Shown here: one piece after another, positions 25,959 through 34,865 of the stretch
Position numbering within the stretch: position 1 is the stretch's first letter
Layout of the letters: every line of letters starts with the position of its first letter
From: Deltaproteobacteria bacterium
GTDB taxonomy: Bacteria; Desulfobacterota; DSM-4660; Desulfatiglandales; HGW-15
Reading direction: 5' to 3'
NCBI GenBank assembly: GCA_020060215.1
Contig: JAGVAP010000034.1
Location: 14,389 to 78,388 of the forward strand
DNA: 64,000 nt
The notes under the pieces: model-generated
Told to the model about the DNA's origin: nothing
What the model saw: the letters and a program-made list of their open reading frames with translations, nothing else
The model's database searches: none
Position numbers and translations under genes: made by a program

Positions 25959-26657
25959 ATGTATAATCGAAAGATTCGTCATGAAGAGCTCGCTTCCGAG
26001 GATCTTCGTGTGCTCTACCAGGATGATCACGTCATCGCCGTGTACAAACCGGCCGGGATCTTGGTCCAGGGAGACCGGTCCGGAGACCTGCCCCTGGTGG
26101 ATGTAGTCAAACATTACGTCGAGAAAAGGTACGAGAAGCCGGGAGAGGTCTACATCGGCGTGGTCCACCGCCTGGATCGACCGGTCTCTGGGGTGGTCCT
26201 GTTTGCCCGCACGCCCGAAGCGGCCGCCTGCCTTTCATGCCAATGGCGTGCCCGCACGGTGAAGAAGACTTATTGGGCCGTCGTCCATGGTGTGCTCCAG
26301 CCGGGAAAAGGGACCCTCAATTCGTACCTCCGGGAGGGCCGCAGGAAGGTCAAAGTAGGGACAAAGGAAGACTCCGTGACCCGGGAGGCGAGCCTTTCCT
26401 ACCGCACCCTCGGGACCCGGAATGGATCTTCCCTGATCCAGGTGCACCTTCACACCGGCCGCAAGCACCAGATCCGGGTCCAGCTCGCCGCCGCAGGCTG
26501 CCCCATCGCCGGGGACGTGAAGTACGGCGGGACCGGGAAAGTGAGGGTCCTGCTGGAATCACGATCCCTCACCTTCACCCACCCCACGCGCGGCGATGAG
26601 ATTACCGTCGAATCGCCTGTCCCCGAGTGGGCCGAAGACTACCTCCCATCTTGCTGA
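25959..26657 (+). CDS. RluA-family RNA pseudouridine synthase
   Basis: 232 residues. The catalytic motif H70-R-L-D73-R-P-V-S-G is intact (D73 is the nucleophile), with 'VYKPAGILVQGD' upstream and 'VHLHTGRKHQIRVQLAAAGCPIAGD' downstream, all classic RluA elements. There is no S4 domain, so it resembles the short RluA/TruC group acting on rRNA or tRNA. The target uridine is not predictable. No neighbour is coupled to it. Confidence 0.9.
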   Translation: MYNRKIRHEELASEDLRVLYQDDHVIAVYKPAGILVQGDRSGDLPLVDVVKHYVEKRYEKPGEVYIGVVHRLDRPVSGVVLFARTPEAAACLSCQWRARTVKKTYWAVVHGVLQPGKGTLNSYLREGRRKVKVGTKEDSVTREASLSYRTLGTRNGSSLIQVHLHTGRKHQIRVQLAAAGCPIAGDVKYGGTGKVRVLLESRSLTFTHPTRGDEITVESPVPEWAEDYLPSC

Positions 26658-26901
26658 AAGCTGCCCATCGGTGAAGAACAGGGGGTATGTGAATACGGTT
26701 TTCTCCCCATTCCTATCGAGCCCCTTCCGCCTGATGGTCCAGTGAGCATCGACCCACGGCTGCCTGCCATAGAAGCCGATTTCGATCCGGTGTCCCCACC
26801 GCACGGTGGGCTATCAGCGGATATGCTCCGGCATTTGGAGATCCATCGTCACCGGTGGCCGTCTTGAAGAGATGTTCGGTCGAAAACGTATCTTTTCCGC
26901 A

Positions 26902-26939
26902 AAAACCAAGAGCACGCGGGAAACCTCCCGCGTGCTCTT
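26902..26939 (-). terminator. Rho-independent terminator closing the leftward cluster
   Basis: AAGAGCACGCGGG at 26908-26920 and CCCGCGTGCTCTT at 26927-26939 form a perfect 13-bp stem with a 6-base loop. On the minus strand the stem is followed by GGTTTTT. It lies 51 bases after the transketolase stop. The interval 26658-26990 holds nothing else I can identify. Confidence 0.88.
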
Positions 26940-26990
26940 CGCATTCTCCGTCCGCGATCCAACGGACCACGGACAACCAACCGCTGACCT

Positions 26991-29336
26991 CTATCTGAGA
27001 TATTCCAATATGGCGTTGTACTGGCTCTCCCCGTCCAGCTTGGCCTCGGCCAGGACCATGTGGGCCTGGCCGCTCCCCAGGAAGTGACCGTCCCGGAAGG
27101 GGTGGAGCGTCATCCTGCGGCCCCGTTCGGAGCGGATCCATCGGTACATGGTCGGGAGCGTGAACCCGGTGATTCCCATGGCCTCTTCACCGAGCCTCGC
27201 CGGGAAGATCCGCTCCCTCTCTTCCTCGGGCAGCATGTCGAACAGTTCGGCGCTCGCCACGTAGTAGACGTCCAGGTTCACCCCTTTCTGTTTCAGCATG
27301 GGCAGGGCCTGCTCGACAAAGGCATACCCCACCTCGCTGCCCTGGAGGACGACGGTGCCGTCCTTGCGCCCTTCGGCGCCTTTCAGGAGATAGACGCCCT
27401 TGGCGGACGCGGTTGCCGGGGCGATTCCCAACCCGGCGCGATCCAGCACCTTCTCATTCGGACGGGTCACAAAAGGAGCAATGACCGCAGGTCTCCTCGC
27501 GAGGGCGGCGGAGACCATGGGCCACATCTCCTGCGGATCCCAGGGCGTGAGGGTGACCATGGTCCCGCGGGGGAAGTTCTCCTGGAAGAGCTGCAACGCC
27601 TGCGGGTCCGCATGGGTGGGGCCGTCCTCTCCGGTCTTGACCCCGGCATGGGCACAGACCACAAAAATGGGTTTATACGGCTCCGGCGCGATCGCATGGC
27701 GGGCCTGGTTGCCGATCGCGTGCAGACGGGCCGCGATGTGGCTCAGGGGAGCGATGAAGGCCCCGTAAGAAGACCCCACCCCGATATGACGGCCGTAGGT
27801 GGCAATGCCCGAGAAGATCCCGGCCATGGCATCTTCGCAGATGCCGCCGATCGAGAGGGTCCGGGCTTCGGGGTTGGTGGCGCTGTTGAAATATCCCTCC
27901 GGGAACCCCTTCGCCCCCGTGTTGACGCTGGTCGAGCCGAGCAGATCGGCCGCCGCGATCAGGACGGCCCCTTTGCTGACCTTGTTGTAATGCTCCAGGA
28001 CACGCCCGAGTTCCCCTCTCAGGGTCGTGGAGCTGCCGGGCTTCAGCTGGAGGGAATCCGGGATGGCGGCCCCTTCCCTCTCGGCCGTGGTGTAGACCGA
28101 CGCCACATCGGGCGCATTTTCACGGGGCCTGCGCTCTCTCCGGTTCAGCCGCTCACGGGCCTGCACCAGCCGGTCCACAAAGGCCTTCACCATGTCCTGG
28201 CGCTTCTCGATCAGTCTGCGCACCTGGGTCAGGGCCTCCCAGAAACACTCCTCCAGGACATCGCTCTCCTTGCCGGTCTTGCAGCGCTGCTCGGCCTCGC
28301 ACCGGGGCATCTTCATCTTGGACTTCTTGAGCAGGGGGCCCAGGGCATCGAAGAAGCCGCTGCTGCAGAGTCCGTGACCGGCCCCATGGGAGCCTTTGCC
28401 CTCGATGCCGTATTTCCACCCCTTGGTCGTGCGATAGACGACGGCGGTGGGCTGGTCGTTCTCCATCCGTCCGGCCCGGCGCTGGGCGGCCAGGATGTGC
28501 TGGAAATCCATCCCCTGCTCCACGAAGATGACGTTCCAGTCGTGCATGTAGGCCAGCTCCATGGGGTTCCATTGGACATAGTCCCCGGGGTTGCCGTTGT
28601 TTCGGCACACCTGATTGGAGTCGATCGATGCCTGGTTCCAGTCCACGTGCAGGACGGCATTCTTGAGAGAGGCGGTGCCCGCGGCGGCGAGGGCCTCGCT
28701 CACGCGGCCCGGGGTCAGACCTCCCTCCCCTTCGGCGATGTGGACCCGGGGGGGATTTGCGGCCCCGTAGTAGTCCAGGGCGCCGTAAGCCAGCCCCAGG
28801 GAGCTGGCGACTCCGACCCCCGAAGCCCCTGTGGAAAGCCGGACGAACGGGGTGGCCGGGGTGGGATGGCCGTCCAGGGGTTTGGAGTGGAACTTTACAA
28901 AGAGCGGGGTCTTGGTGACCGGGTTGCGCCTGAACCCCAGGAGGTCTTCCATACGCAGCTGCAGCGCTTCGCTTCGGGGCAGCAGGTCCGGCGCACCGAT
29001 TCGGAGGAATTCGTTCCGCAGGGCCCACATGGCATACAGACCCAGGGCCTTGTGGCCCGCGGCAAAGGAGATGATATCCGCATCCGGACGGTCAGGGTCC
29101 GAGGCGTCATAGTCCATGGTGCTGAAAAGGAGCCCCGCCAGGATCCGGCCCGACGAGATCGAGCCGCCGGGGTGTCCGGAGGTGGGCACATAGTTGAACA
29201 TCATGCTGCAGAGGGAGCGATAGATCAGGTCGAATTCCTCGAAGGTGCGCAGTTCCTCTTTGGAGAGAGGTTTTTCCTCTCCTCTCATCTCTTTTCGGAT
29301 GTCGACATAGATTCCTCTCCTGGGTCCAAACTTCAT
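26991..29336 (-). CDS. Transketolase-family thiamin diphosphate enzyme
   Basis: 781 residues, about 110 longer than a typical transketolase. The N-terminal half has 'SGHPGGSISSGRILAG' and, near residue 200, a cofactor/metal motif 'AEGEGGLTPGRVSEAL...VDWNQASIDSN', where the usual G-D-G is G-E-G. The pyrimidine-binding half (about 430-600) has 'SIGGICEDAMAGIFSGIA' with the activating Glu, then 'HAGVKTGEDGPTHADPQAL'. A helical linker (about 360-420) accounts for the extra length. It is the last gene of the leftward cluster. It may move two-carbon units in the sugar-phosphate pathway, or act on a 2-oxo acid. AAAGGAG precedes the ATG. Confidence 0.8.
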   Translation of the reverse strand: MKFGPRRGIYVDIRKEMRGEEKPLSKEELRTFEEFDLIYRSLCSMMFNYVPTSGHPGGSISSGRILAGLLFSTMDYDASDPDRPDADIISFAAGHKALGLYAMWALRNEFLRIGAPDLLPRSEALQLRMEDLLGFRRNPVTKTPLFVKFHSKPLDGHPTPATPFVRLSTGASGVGVASSLGLAYGALDYYGAANPPRVHIAEGEGGLTPGRVSEALAAAGTASLKNAVLHVDWNQASIDSNQVCRNNGNPGDYVQWNPMELAYMHDWNVIFVEQGMDFQHILAAQRRAGRMENDQPTAVVYRTTKGWKYGIEGKGSHGAGHGLCSSGFFDALGPLLKKSKMKMPRCEAEQRCKTGKESDVLEECFWEALTQVRRLIEKRQDMVKAFVDRLVQARERLNRRERRPRENAPDVASVYTTAEREGAAIPDSLQLKPGSSTTLRGELGRVLEHYNKVSKGAVLIAAADLLGSTSVNTGAKGFPEGYFNSATNPEARTLSIGGICEDAMAGIFSGIATYGRHIGVGSSYGAFIAPLSHIAARLHAIGNQARHAIAPEPYKPIFVVCAHAGVKTGEDGPTHADPQALQLFQENFPRGTMVTLTPWDPQEMWPMVSAALARRPAVIAPFVTRPNEKVLDRAGLGIAPATASAKGVYLLKGAEGRKDGTVVLQGSEVGYAFVEQALPMLKQKGVNLDVYYVASAELFDMLPEEERERIFPARLGEEAMGITGFTLPTMYRWIRSERGRRMTLHPFRDGHFLGSGQAHMVLAEAKLDGESQYNAILEYLR

Positions 29337-29371
29337 TTTTCACTCCTTTCCCAAAACCTGATTTTTCTCGC

Positions 29372-29395
29372 GCGGAGACGCGGAGACGCGGAGAC
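29372..29395. repeat. Short tandem repeat (8 bp x 3)
   Basis: GCGGAGAC is repeated three times without interruption, in the 79-base gap between the transketolase and GlcF-like genes. Such runs are common intergenic debris in related genomes; no role is evident. Confidence 0.7.
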
Positions 29396-29415
29396 TTAAG
29401 CGATTTTGGACGACG

Positions 29416-30561
29416 CTATCCCATCGCCGCGACGACCAGATCCGTCAGGTCCTTCACCGCGAGGTTCATCTTTTCCCGGCGGGCCCTCGTGGCAATGGTC
29501 CTCAGGCATTGCTGACAGGAAGATACGACCATGTCCGCCTTCGTATCCGCGATCTCCTGGAGCTTCATCCGGGCCACCTTCGCGGAGAGATCAGGGTTGA
29601 CCATCTCCACATTCCCCCCGCCTCCGCAGCACATGGAGAGCATCCGGTTGTGGGCCAGCTCCACCAGTTTGAGTCCCGGTATCGCCTTCAGGACCTGGCG
29701 GGGTTCCTCGAAGACCCCGCTGTTCCTGCCGAGGTCGCAGGGATCGTGATACGTCACGGTCACATCCATCTCCTTCAAGCCGACCCGGCCGTCCCGGACC
29801 ATCTTCTGAAGCATCTGGGAGGAATGATAGAGCTCCACGCCGGGGAGCTGATAGAGGCTTTTCCAGGTGTGATAACAGGAGGGGCAGGTGAAGACGACGG
29901 ACTTTGCGCCGACCTCTTCCACCTTGGCGATATTGTGCTCCATGAGGGTCTTCATCCTCTCGGGCATGCCCGCGCCGATCAGGGGAAACCCGCAGCACCA
30001 TTCCTCTCCTCCCAGCACGGTGAAATCCACCCCCGCCTTCTTCAGGATGCGGGCCATGTTGACCGGGATCTTCTGGGCCATGGGGAAGAAGGAGGCCACG
30101 CACCCCACGAAGAAGATCACCTCCGCCCGCTCCTTCTCCAGCGTCCCTTCAGGCATCTCCCCCAACATCTCCTGCCACTCCGCACGCTCTTTGTTGTCGT
30201 CGTCGGAGATGTTATGCTGCTCTTCCAGGAAGCGAACGACACGGTCGGCGATCTTCGGATACAGTCCCTGCCCCACCAGGCATTCCCGATCCCGGAATAC
30301 GAGCTCTTTCGTCTTGACCTTGGGGAAGCAGGCCGCGGTGCAGGCCCCGCACCCGAGACAGGAGAAGATCGACTTCTCGATCTCCGGGCTCCACTCGAGC
30401 CGGCCTTCGATCACGGCCCTGGTGATGGCATTCCGCCCCCTGGGGGCCGCGGACTCCTTGCCCTCCACGAGATAGACGGGGCAGTTCGGCAGGCAGAACC
30501 CGCATTTGTTGCACTTGGCGACCTCGTCATAAGACATTCTGCGAAGTTGTGCGAGATTCAT
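29416..30561 (-). CDS. glcF: GlcF-like iron-sulfur (CCG-domain) subunit
   Basis: 381 residues from the chosen start (MNLAQLRR). Two 4Fe-4S motifs lie at the N-terminus: 'CNKCGFCLPNCP' and 'CLGCGACTAACFP'. Two cysteine-rich CCG repeats follow, 'GGEEWCCGFPLIGAG' with 'CPSCYHTW', and 'MCCGGGGNVE' with 'SSCQQC'. Subunits of this type pass electrons from a FAD-linked hydroxy-acid dehydrogenase to the quinone pool or another carrier. It belongs with the two FAD genes upstream. An earlier in-frame start at 30588 is possible; the GAGG spacing favours 30561. Confidence 0.85.
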   Translation of the reverse strand: MNLAQLRRMSYDEVAKCNKCGFCLPNCPVYLVEGKESAAPRGRNAITRAVIEGRLEWSPEIEKSIFSCLGCGACTAACFPKVKTKELVFRDRECLVGQGLYPKIADRVVRFLEEQHNISDDDNKERAEWQEMLGEMPEGTLEKERAEVIFFVGCVASFFPMAQKIPVNMARILKKAGVDFTVLGGEEWCCGFPLIGAGMPERMKTLMEHNIAKVEEVGAKSVVFTCPSCYHTWKSLYQLPGVELYHSSQMLQKMVRDGRVGLKEMDVTVTYHDPCDLGRNSGVFEEPRQVLKAIPGLKLVELAHNRMLSMCCGGGGNVEMVNPDLSAKVARMKLQEIADTKADMVVSSCQQCLRTIATRARREKMNLAVKDLTDLVVAAMG

Positions 30562-30641
30562 AACGGGGGACCTCGTCATTTTGGTCATCGATCATTTGAG
30601 CAATCTGTCACTCACCATCTGCCATCGGTTGATTGTCCTAT

Positions 30642-32075
30642 CTAAATGAACCTCCCCGGGCTCATGAGACCGGAAGGATCCAGTTCCTCCCGGATCCGCC
30701 TCATCAGCATCCGGTCGGAGCCGGGCTCTCCCCACATGGGCAAGGAGCCCTTCAGATCGGCCGGCGCGCTCTGGACCACGAGGTTCCCCCCCGCCTTGCG
30801 GCACTCGGCCATCAGGACCTGAGCCGCTTCCTTCAGAAGCGTTCTGGAACCGGCCTTGGCATCGAGGAGGACATGGATCAGGCACACGCCGCTCCCCGCA
30901 TGGCAGAGAAGGGCGTGGGACAACCCCGCCCGGGACAATTCCTGTTCCGCCAGTTCGTAGAGCCTCTCCCAGTCGGAAAGCGGGTAATTGAGCTGGAGGC
31001 CGACCAGCGCGGAACAGCGGGCGGCCAGCCTGGACGGAAGCTCTCCCGCCGCGAGCCACAGGAACCGGTGTTTTTCCTCCTGGACGCTGGTATGCCCCCT
31101 CAGTTTGAAACGCTTGGCAAGGGCGGGAAGCTCCATGGCCATACGCGCGACCGCCTCCCTGCAGGCCTCGAGGCCGATGATGACGAAGGTCGATCCTGGA
31201 CCGGGGTCGACGATTCCCCGGATCTCCATCCCTTCCAGGGCCGGCCGGTTGACCACCTCCACGGCGGCGGGCAGGAGCTTGGTCCTCAGGACCGCGGCGG
31301 CGAACCCGCCCGCATCCTGGAAGCGGTCGAAACCGAAGAGCAGCGTCCCCATGCTCTCGGGAAGGGGGAGCAGTCTCAGGGTGGCTTCGCAGATGATGCC
31401 CAGGGAGCCCTGGGAGCCGATCAGGAGCTTGGAAACGTCATACCCGGATACGTTCTTGACCGTCTTTCCCCCTGCGCCCACGATTTCTCCCTGGGGGGTG
31501 ACGAACCGGAGCCCGAGGACCAGGTCCCTGGGGAGGCCGTAGAGCAGCCTCTTCGGACCGCTGGAGTTGGTCGCCACTATGCCGCCGATGGTGGCCTTTT
31601 CACTGAACGGCGGATCCAGGGGGAGGAAGCAGCCGCTGTGGGAGCGCTCGGAACAGATGAGCTCCCCTGCTTCGGCCGCCATTTCCTCCAGGGGGAGGTA
31701 GCAGCGGTCCTCCTCGGTGGCAAGCCGGGCCTGGACATCCCTGATCTTCACCCCCGCCTCGACGGTAATGGTGAGGTTGGCGATGTCCACGTCCAGCATG
31801 TGGTTCATCCGCGACATGCTCACCACCAGGTCCAGCCGCTCGGGAGGATTTCCCATCCCCATCTTTGTTCCGCTGCCCCGGGGGAGTACGGACAGGCCGC
31901 CTCGGGCCGCGCATTGGACGATGTCCGCGACCATCTTGGTGTTCGTGGGGAATGCCACCGCCTTGGGCGTGAGGCCGTCCACGGAAAATCGGGCGGCGAC
32001 GGCAGGATCCGACTTCAACCGATCCGGTCCTGCAATACCGGTGAGTTCTTCGAGGATCTGGTTCAATGATGCCAC
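30642..32075 (-). CDS. glcE: GlcE-like FAD-linked oxidase subunit
   Basis: 477 residues, longer than classical GlcE (about 350). The FAD_binding_4 core has 'LPRGSGTKMGMGNPP' and 'ERSHSGCFLPLDPPFSEKATIGGIVA'. The C-terminal cap is complete but diverges from GlcD, with 'SHALLCHAGSGVCLIHVLLDA' in place of the GD-G-N-x-H motif. It looks like a second, possibly non-catalytic FAD subunit pairing with the GlcD-like protein. The GTG start at 32075 follows AAAGGAGG. It sits 84 bases after glcD and 80 before glcF. Confidence 0.78.
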   Translation of the reverse strand: MASLNQILEELTGIAGPDRLKSDPAVAARFSVDGLTPKAVAFPTNTKMVADIVQCAARGGLSVLPRGSGTKMGMGNPPERLDLVVSMSRMNHMLDVDIANLTITVEAGVKIRDVQARLATEEDRCYLPLEEMAAEAGELICSERSHSGCFLPLDPPFSEKATIGGIVATNSSGPKRLLYGLPRDLVLGLRFVTPQGEIVGAGGKTVKNVSGYDVSKLLIGSQGSLGIICEATLRLLPLPESMGTLLFGFDRFQDAGGFAAAVLRTKLLPAAVEVVNRPALEGMEIRGIVDPGPGSTFVIIGLEACREAVARMAMELPALAKRFKLRGHTSVQEEKHRFLWLAAGELPSRLAARCSALVGLQLNYPLSDWERLYELAEQELSRAGLSHALLCHAGSGVCLIHVLLDAKAGSRTLLKEAAQVLMAECRKAGGNLVVQSAPADLKGSLPMWGEPGSDRMLMRRIREELDPSGLMSPGRFI

Positions 32076-32159
32076 GGCTCTCCTCCTTTACCGCTGAGCG
32101 CTCCACCTGGGGAATCGGTGGGCGACTGGCTGCTTTGCGCCTTTGAGCGTGAGATTACT

Positions 32160-33539
32160 TTATACCGGCGGCAGTACCTTTCCCGGGTTGCAGAGGTCCT
32201 GAGGATCGAAGGCCCTCTTGATCTGCCTCATGAATCCGATATCGCCTTCCGAGAAGACCAGGGACATCTCGTTCAGCTTCTCCGTGCCGATCCCGTGCTC
32301 GCCGCTGATGGTCCCTCCGACATCCGCACAGATCTTCAGGATCTCGGCCCCTGCCTTGTGGACCTTTGCGAGCTCGTCCCTGTTCCGCTCGTCAAAGAGG
32401 ATGAGCGGGTGGAGGTTCCCGTCCCCCGCATGAAAGACGTTGCCGATCGGGAGGCCGTATTTCCTGCCGACCTCGATCACCCTTCGAAGCACCTCGGGCA
32501 GCTTGGTCCTCGGCACGGTCCCGTCACAGACGAGGTAGCTCGGCCGCAGCCGGGCCACCGCGCCGAAAGCCCCTTTTCTGCCCGCCCAGAGGTCCGCCCT
32601 CTCCCCCTCGCTCTTGGCGACCCGAACCTCTCGCACCTTGTGCCGTTTGCAGATCTCCAGGATTCTCTCCGCCTGCCGCTCCATCCCGTCCGCCATGCCG
32701 TCCAGTTCGATGATCAGGACGGCTGCGGCATCCAGGGGATATCCGGCATGGACCGACTCCTCCACGGCCCTCATCACCAGGTTGTCCATCATCTCCAGGG
32801 TGGCCGGCACGATTCCCTCCGCGATGACGGCGGAGACGGTGTTGCCCGCATCCTCGATGGAATCGTAGATCGCCAGCATGGTCTTGACCGCTTCCGGGGC
32901 GGGTATGAGCTTGAGGATCATCTGGGTCACCACCCCCAGGGTGCCCTCGCTCCCCACCAGAAGGCCCGTAAGATCGTAGCCCGGATTGTCCGGGGATTTG
33001 CCGCCTGTCCATACGATGGTGCCGTCGTGCAGGACGACCTCGGCCCCCAGGACGTGGTTGGTGGTCACGCCGTATTTGAGGCAATGGGGGCCTCCGGAAT
33101 TCTCTCCGAAATTCCCACCGAGGGTGGAGACCTTCTGGCTGGCCGGGTCCGGCGCATAGACCATCCCCTGTTTCAGCAGAAGGGTCTGGAGGTCGAGGGT
33201 GATCACGCCCGGCTCCACCGTCACCGTGCGGTTGGCAATGTCCAACTCGAGGATCCGGTTCATCCTTGAGAAATGGATCACGATCCCGCCTTTCAGAGGG
33301 ATGGTGCCGCCGCTCAGGTTCGTCCCCGAGCCCCTTGCAACGATCGGGACCTTCTCCCTGGAGGCCAGGCCCATCACCTCGGACACCTCCTTGGTGGAGT
33401 CCGGGAGCACCACCACATCCGGTCTCCCCTTCTCCAGGGAGGCATCATAGCCGTAAAGCGTGAGGTCCATCTCGGAGTGGAGGACATAATCCGGACCCAC
33501 GATCCCTTTCAGCCCATCAATGAGCGTCTGCTTATCCAT
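32160..33539 (-). CDS. glcD: GlcD-like FAD-linked 2-hydroxy-acid dehydrogenase
   Basis: 459 residues. FAD-binding motifs are 'VARGSGTNLSGGTIP' and 'STLGGNFGENSGG', and the catalytic cap has 'NVFHAGDGNLHPLILF' and 'SGEHGIGTEK', the GlcD/D-lactate dehydrogenase signatures. It oxidises a 2-hydroxy acid (glycolate or D-lactate) to the 2-oxo acid. Together with the GlcE- and GlcF-like proteins it forms a membrane-associated complex. Adjacent larA suggests D-lactate from L-lactate; adjacent gcl suggests glycolate. Sequence alone cannot choose. AGGAG precedes the ATG. Confidence 0.88.
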   Translation of the reverse strand: MDKQTLIDGLKGIVGPDYVLHSEMDLTLYGYDASLEKGRPDVVVLPDSTKEVSEVMGLASREKVPIVARGSGTNLSGGTIPLKGGIVIHFSRMNRILELDIANRTVTVEPGVITLDLQTLLLKQGMVYAPDPASQKVSTLGGNFGENSGGPHCLKYGVTTNHVLGAEVVLHDGTIVWTGGKSPDNPGYDLTGLLVGSEGTLGVVTQMILKLIPAPEAVKTMLAIYDSIEDAGNTVSAVIAEGIVPATLEMMDNLVMRAVEESVHAGYPLDAAAVLIIELDGMADGMERQAERILEICKRHKVREVRVAKSEGERADLWAGRKGAFGAVARLRPSYLVCDGTVPRTKLPEVLRRVIEVGRKYGLPIGNVFHAGDGNLHPLILFDERNRDELAKVHKAGAEILKICADVGGTISGEHGIGTEKLNEMSLVFSEGDIGFMRQIKRAFDPQDLCNPGKVLPPV

Positions 33540-33563
33540 GTGTTGCTCCTGAGATCCCCAAGT

Positions 33564-34850
33564 TCAGTGCCCCGTTAATCCATTCTTTGGAATGACGTAC
33601 GGCCCTTCCGGTACCACCGCGACCACCTTGTCGCCGTGCCTGCGCGCGCTTTCCGCGACCGCGGCCTCCACGGATGAGACGGGCTCGACAAAGACATCCT
33701 CGAGTTCGGACGGGCCGAGTCCGGAATAGAGCTGGATGCTTCCGATGCGAAGGGGCTTCAGCAGCATTTCGGTCTCCCATTCGTCGACCAGCGCCTTCTC
33801 CCGTCCCTCGATCACGGACATGAATCGTTCAGGACCGCTCCTGCACAGAAACCGCTGCGCCTCCACGAATTCGGGGCTTCCCAACCCTTCCGAGCATTCG
33901 CTCGCGATGATGATGGTGCCCCCCGGTTCCAGGATATCCATCACCCCCACCATGCCTTTCACGGTCTGGTAATAGGTCTTGTCCAGCGGATAACCCGCGC
34001 TGGTGGTGAGGATGGTCTTGAATCGCCGCTCCACCCGGACCTCCGCGTGTCTCCTCATGAACTCCACCGCCTGGAGATGGCTGCTCTCGATCTCCCCGAA
34101 ATTGACAAACCCGATCCGTCTCTCCTCGTCGATCACCACGTTCAGGGAGACGATCCCGCCGACCGCCTGCACAATCTCGATCTGGGCCTCATGCAGCGGG
34201 TTTCCCCGGATCACGCAGTTGGCGGCCCTGGGATGCTCCAGGACCCGGGCGGTGTGAAACATCAGGATCGTGTCCTGATATGCGATCCCGGGCGCGACGA
34301 CCTTCCGGCCCCCCGAATACCCCGCCATGAAGTGGGGTTCGACGAGGCCGGTCACGAGCTTCAGGTCCGCCTCGACAAAGCGCCGGTCGAGGACCATCGG
34401 AATCCCGGCGGAGGTCCTGCCGAGATCGACGTGGGCAGCCCTGTCCCTGGCGAAGTGGTTCTCGATCCGGATGGTCCGGAAGATCTGGTCCGAGCCGACC
34501 ACCTCCCGCAGCTCTTCTCCCTCGTTGGGGCGGTGGAGCCCGGTGGCCACGAGGATGAGGATCTTCTCCCTGGGGATTCCGGCGCCGGTCAGCTCATCGA
34601 CGATCGGAGGCAGGATGACACCGTTGGGCACCGGTCGGGTGATGTCGCATATGAGGATGCAGGCATTTTTCCTCCCCCGTGCCAGCTCCCGGAGGGGCGG
34701 GGATCCGACAGGCGATCCAAGGGCGCGGCGGACCCCCTCCACGGGATCGGGGAGCGAGACCATGGGGTGCTTCCGAATGATGCGGGCGTGGATCTCCTCA
34801 GGAAGGTCCACGGTCAACCCCTTTCGGCCGTACAAGAGGTCCACTTTCAT
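33564..34850 (-). CDS. larA: LarA-like nickel-dependent 2-hydroxy-acid racemase
   Basis: 428 residues. The nickel-pincer cofactor residues of LarA all have counterparts: H106 (TGLHRPN), H173 and K183 (PHFMAGYSGGRK), H199, plus D69 and R72 in 'CDITRP'. LarA interconverts L- and D-lactate by hydride transfer; relatives act on malate, phenyllactate or other hydroxy acids. The neighbouring GlcD-like dehydrogenase would use the D form. The cofactor makers LarB, LarC and LarE are not in the window and must be elsewhere if the enzyme is active. It sits 15 bases after the gcl-like gene. Confidence 0.85.
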   Translation of the reverse strand: MKVDLLYGRKGLTVDLPEEIHARIIRKHPMVSLPDPVEGVRRALGSPVGSPPLRELARGRKNACILICDITRPVPNGVILPPIVDELTGAGIPREKILILVATGLHRPNEGEELREVVGSDQIFRTIRIENHFARDRAAHVDLGRTSAGIPMVLDRRFVEADLKLVTGLVEPHFMAGYSGGRKVVAPGIAYQDTILMFHTARVLEHPRAANCVIRGNPLHEAQIEIVQAVGGIVSLNVVIDEERRIGFVNFGEIESSHLQAVEFMRRHAEVRVERRFKTILTTSAGYPLDKTYYQTVKGMVGVMDILEPGGTIIIASECSEGLGSPEFVEAQRFLCRSGPERFMSVIEGREKALVDEWETEMLLKPLRIGSIQLYSGLGPSELEDVFVEPVSSVEAAVAESARRHGDKVVAVVPEGPYVIPKNGLTGH

Positions 34851-34865
34851 GACGGGCCGCTCCGG

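Noticed and set aside
29372..29395. A possible CRISPR-like array
   Set aside because: Three immediately adjacent 8-base units without spacers; this is a simple tandem repeat. No other spaced repeats were seen in the window.
27060..29399. A 779-codon plus-strand open frame
   Set aside because: Antisense to the transketolase-family gene, with no family motifs and a biased composition typical of shadow frames.
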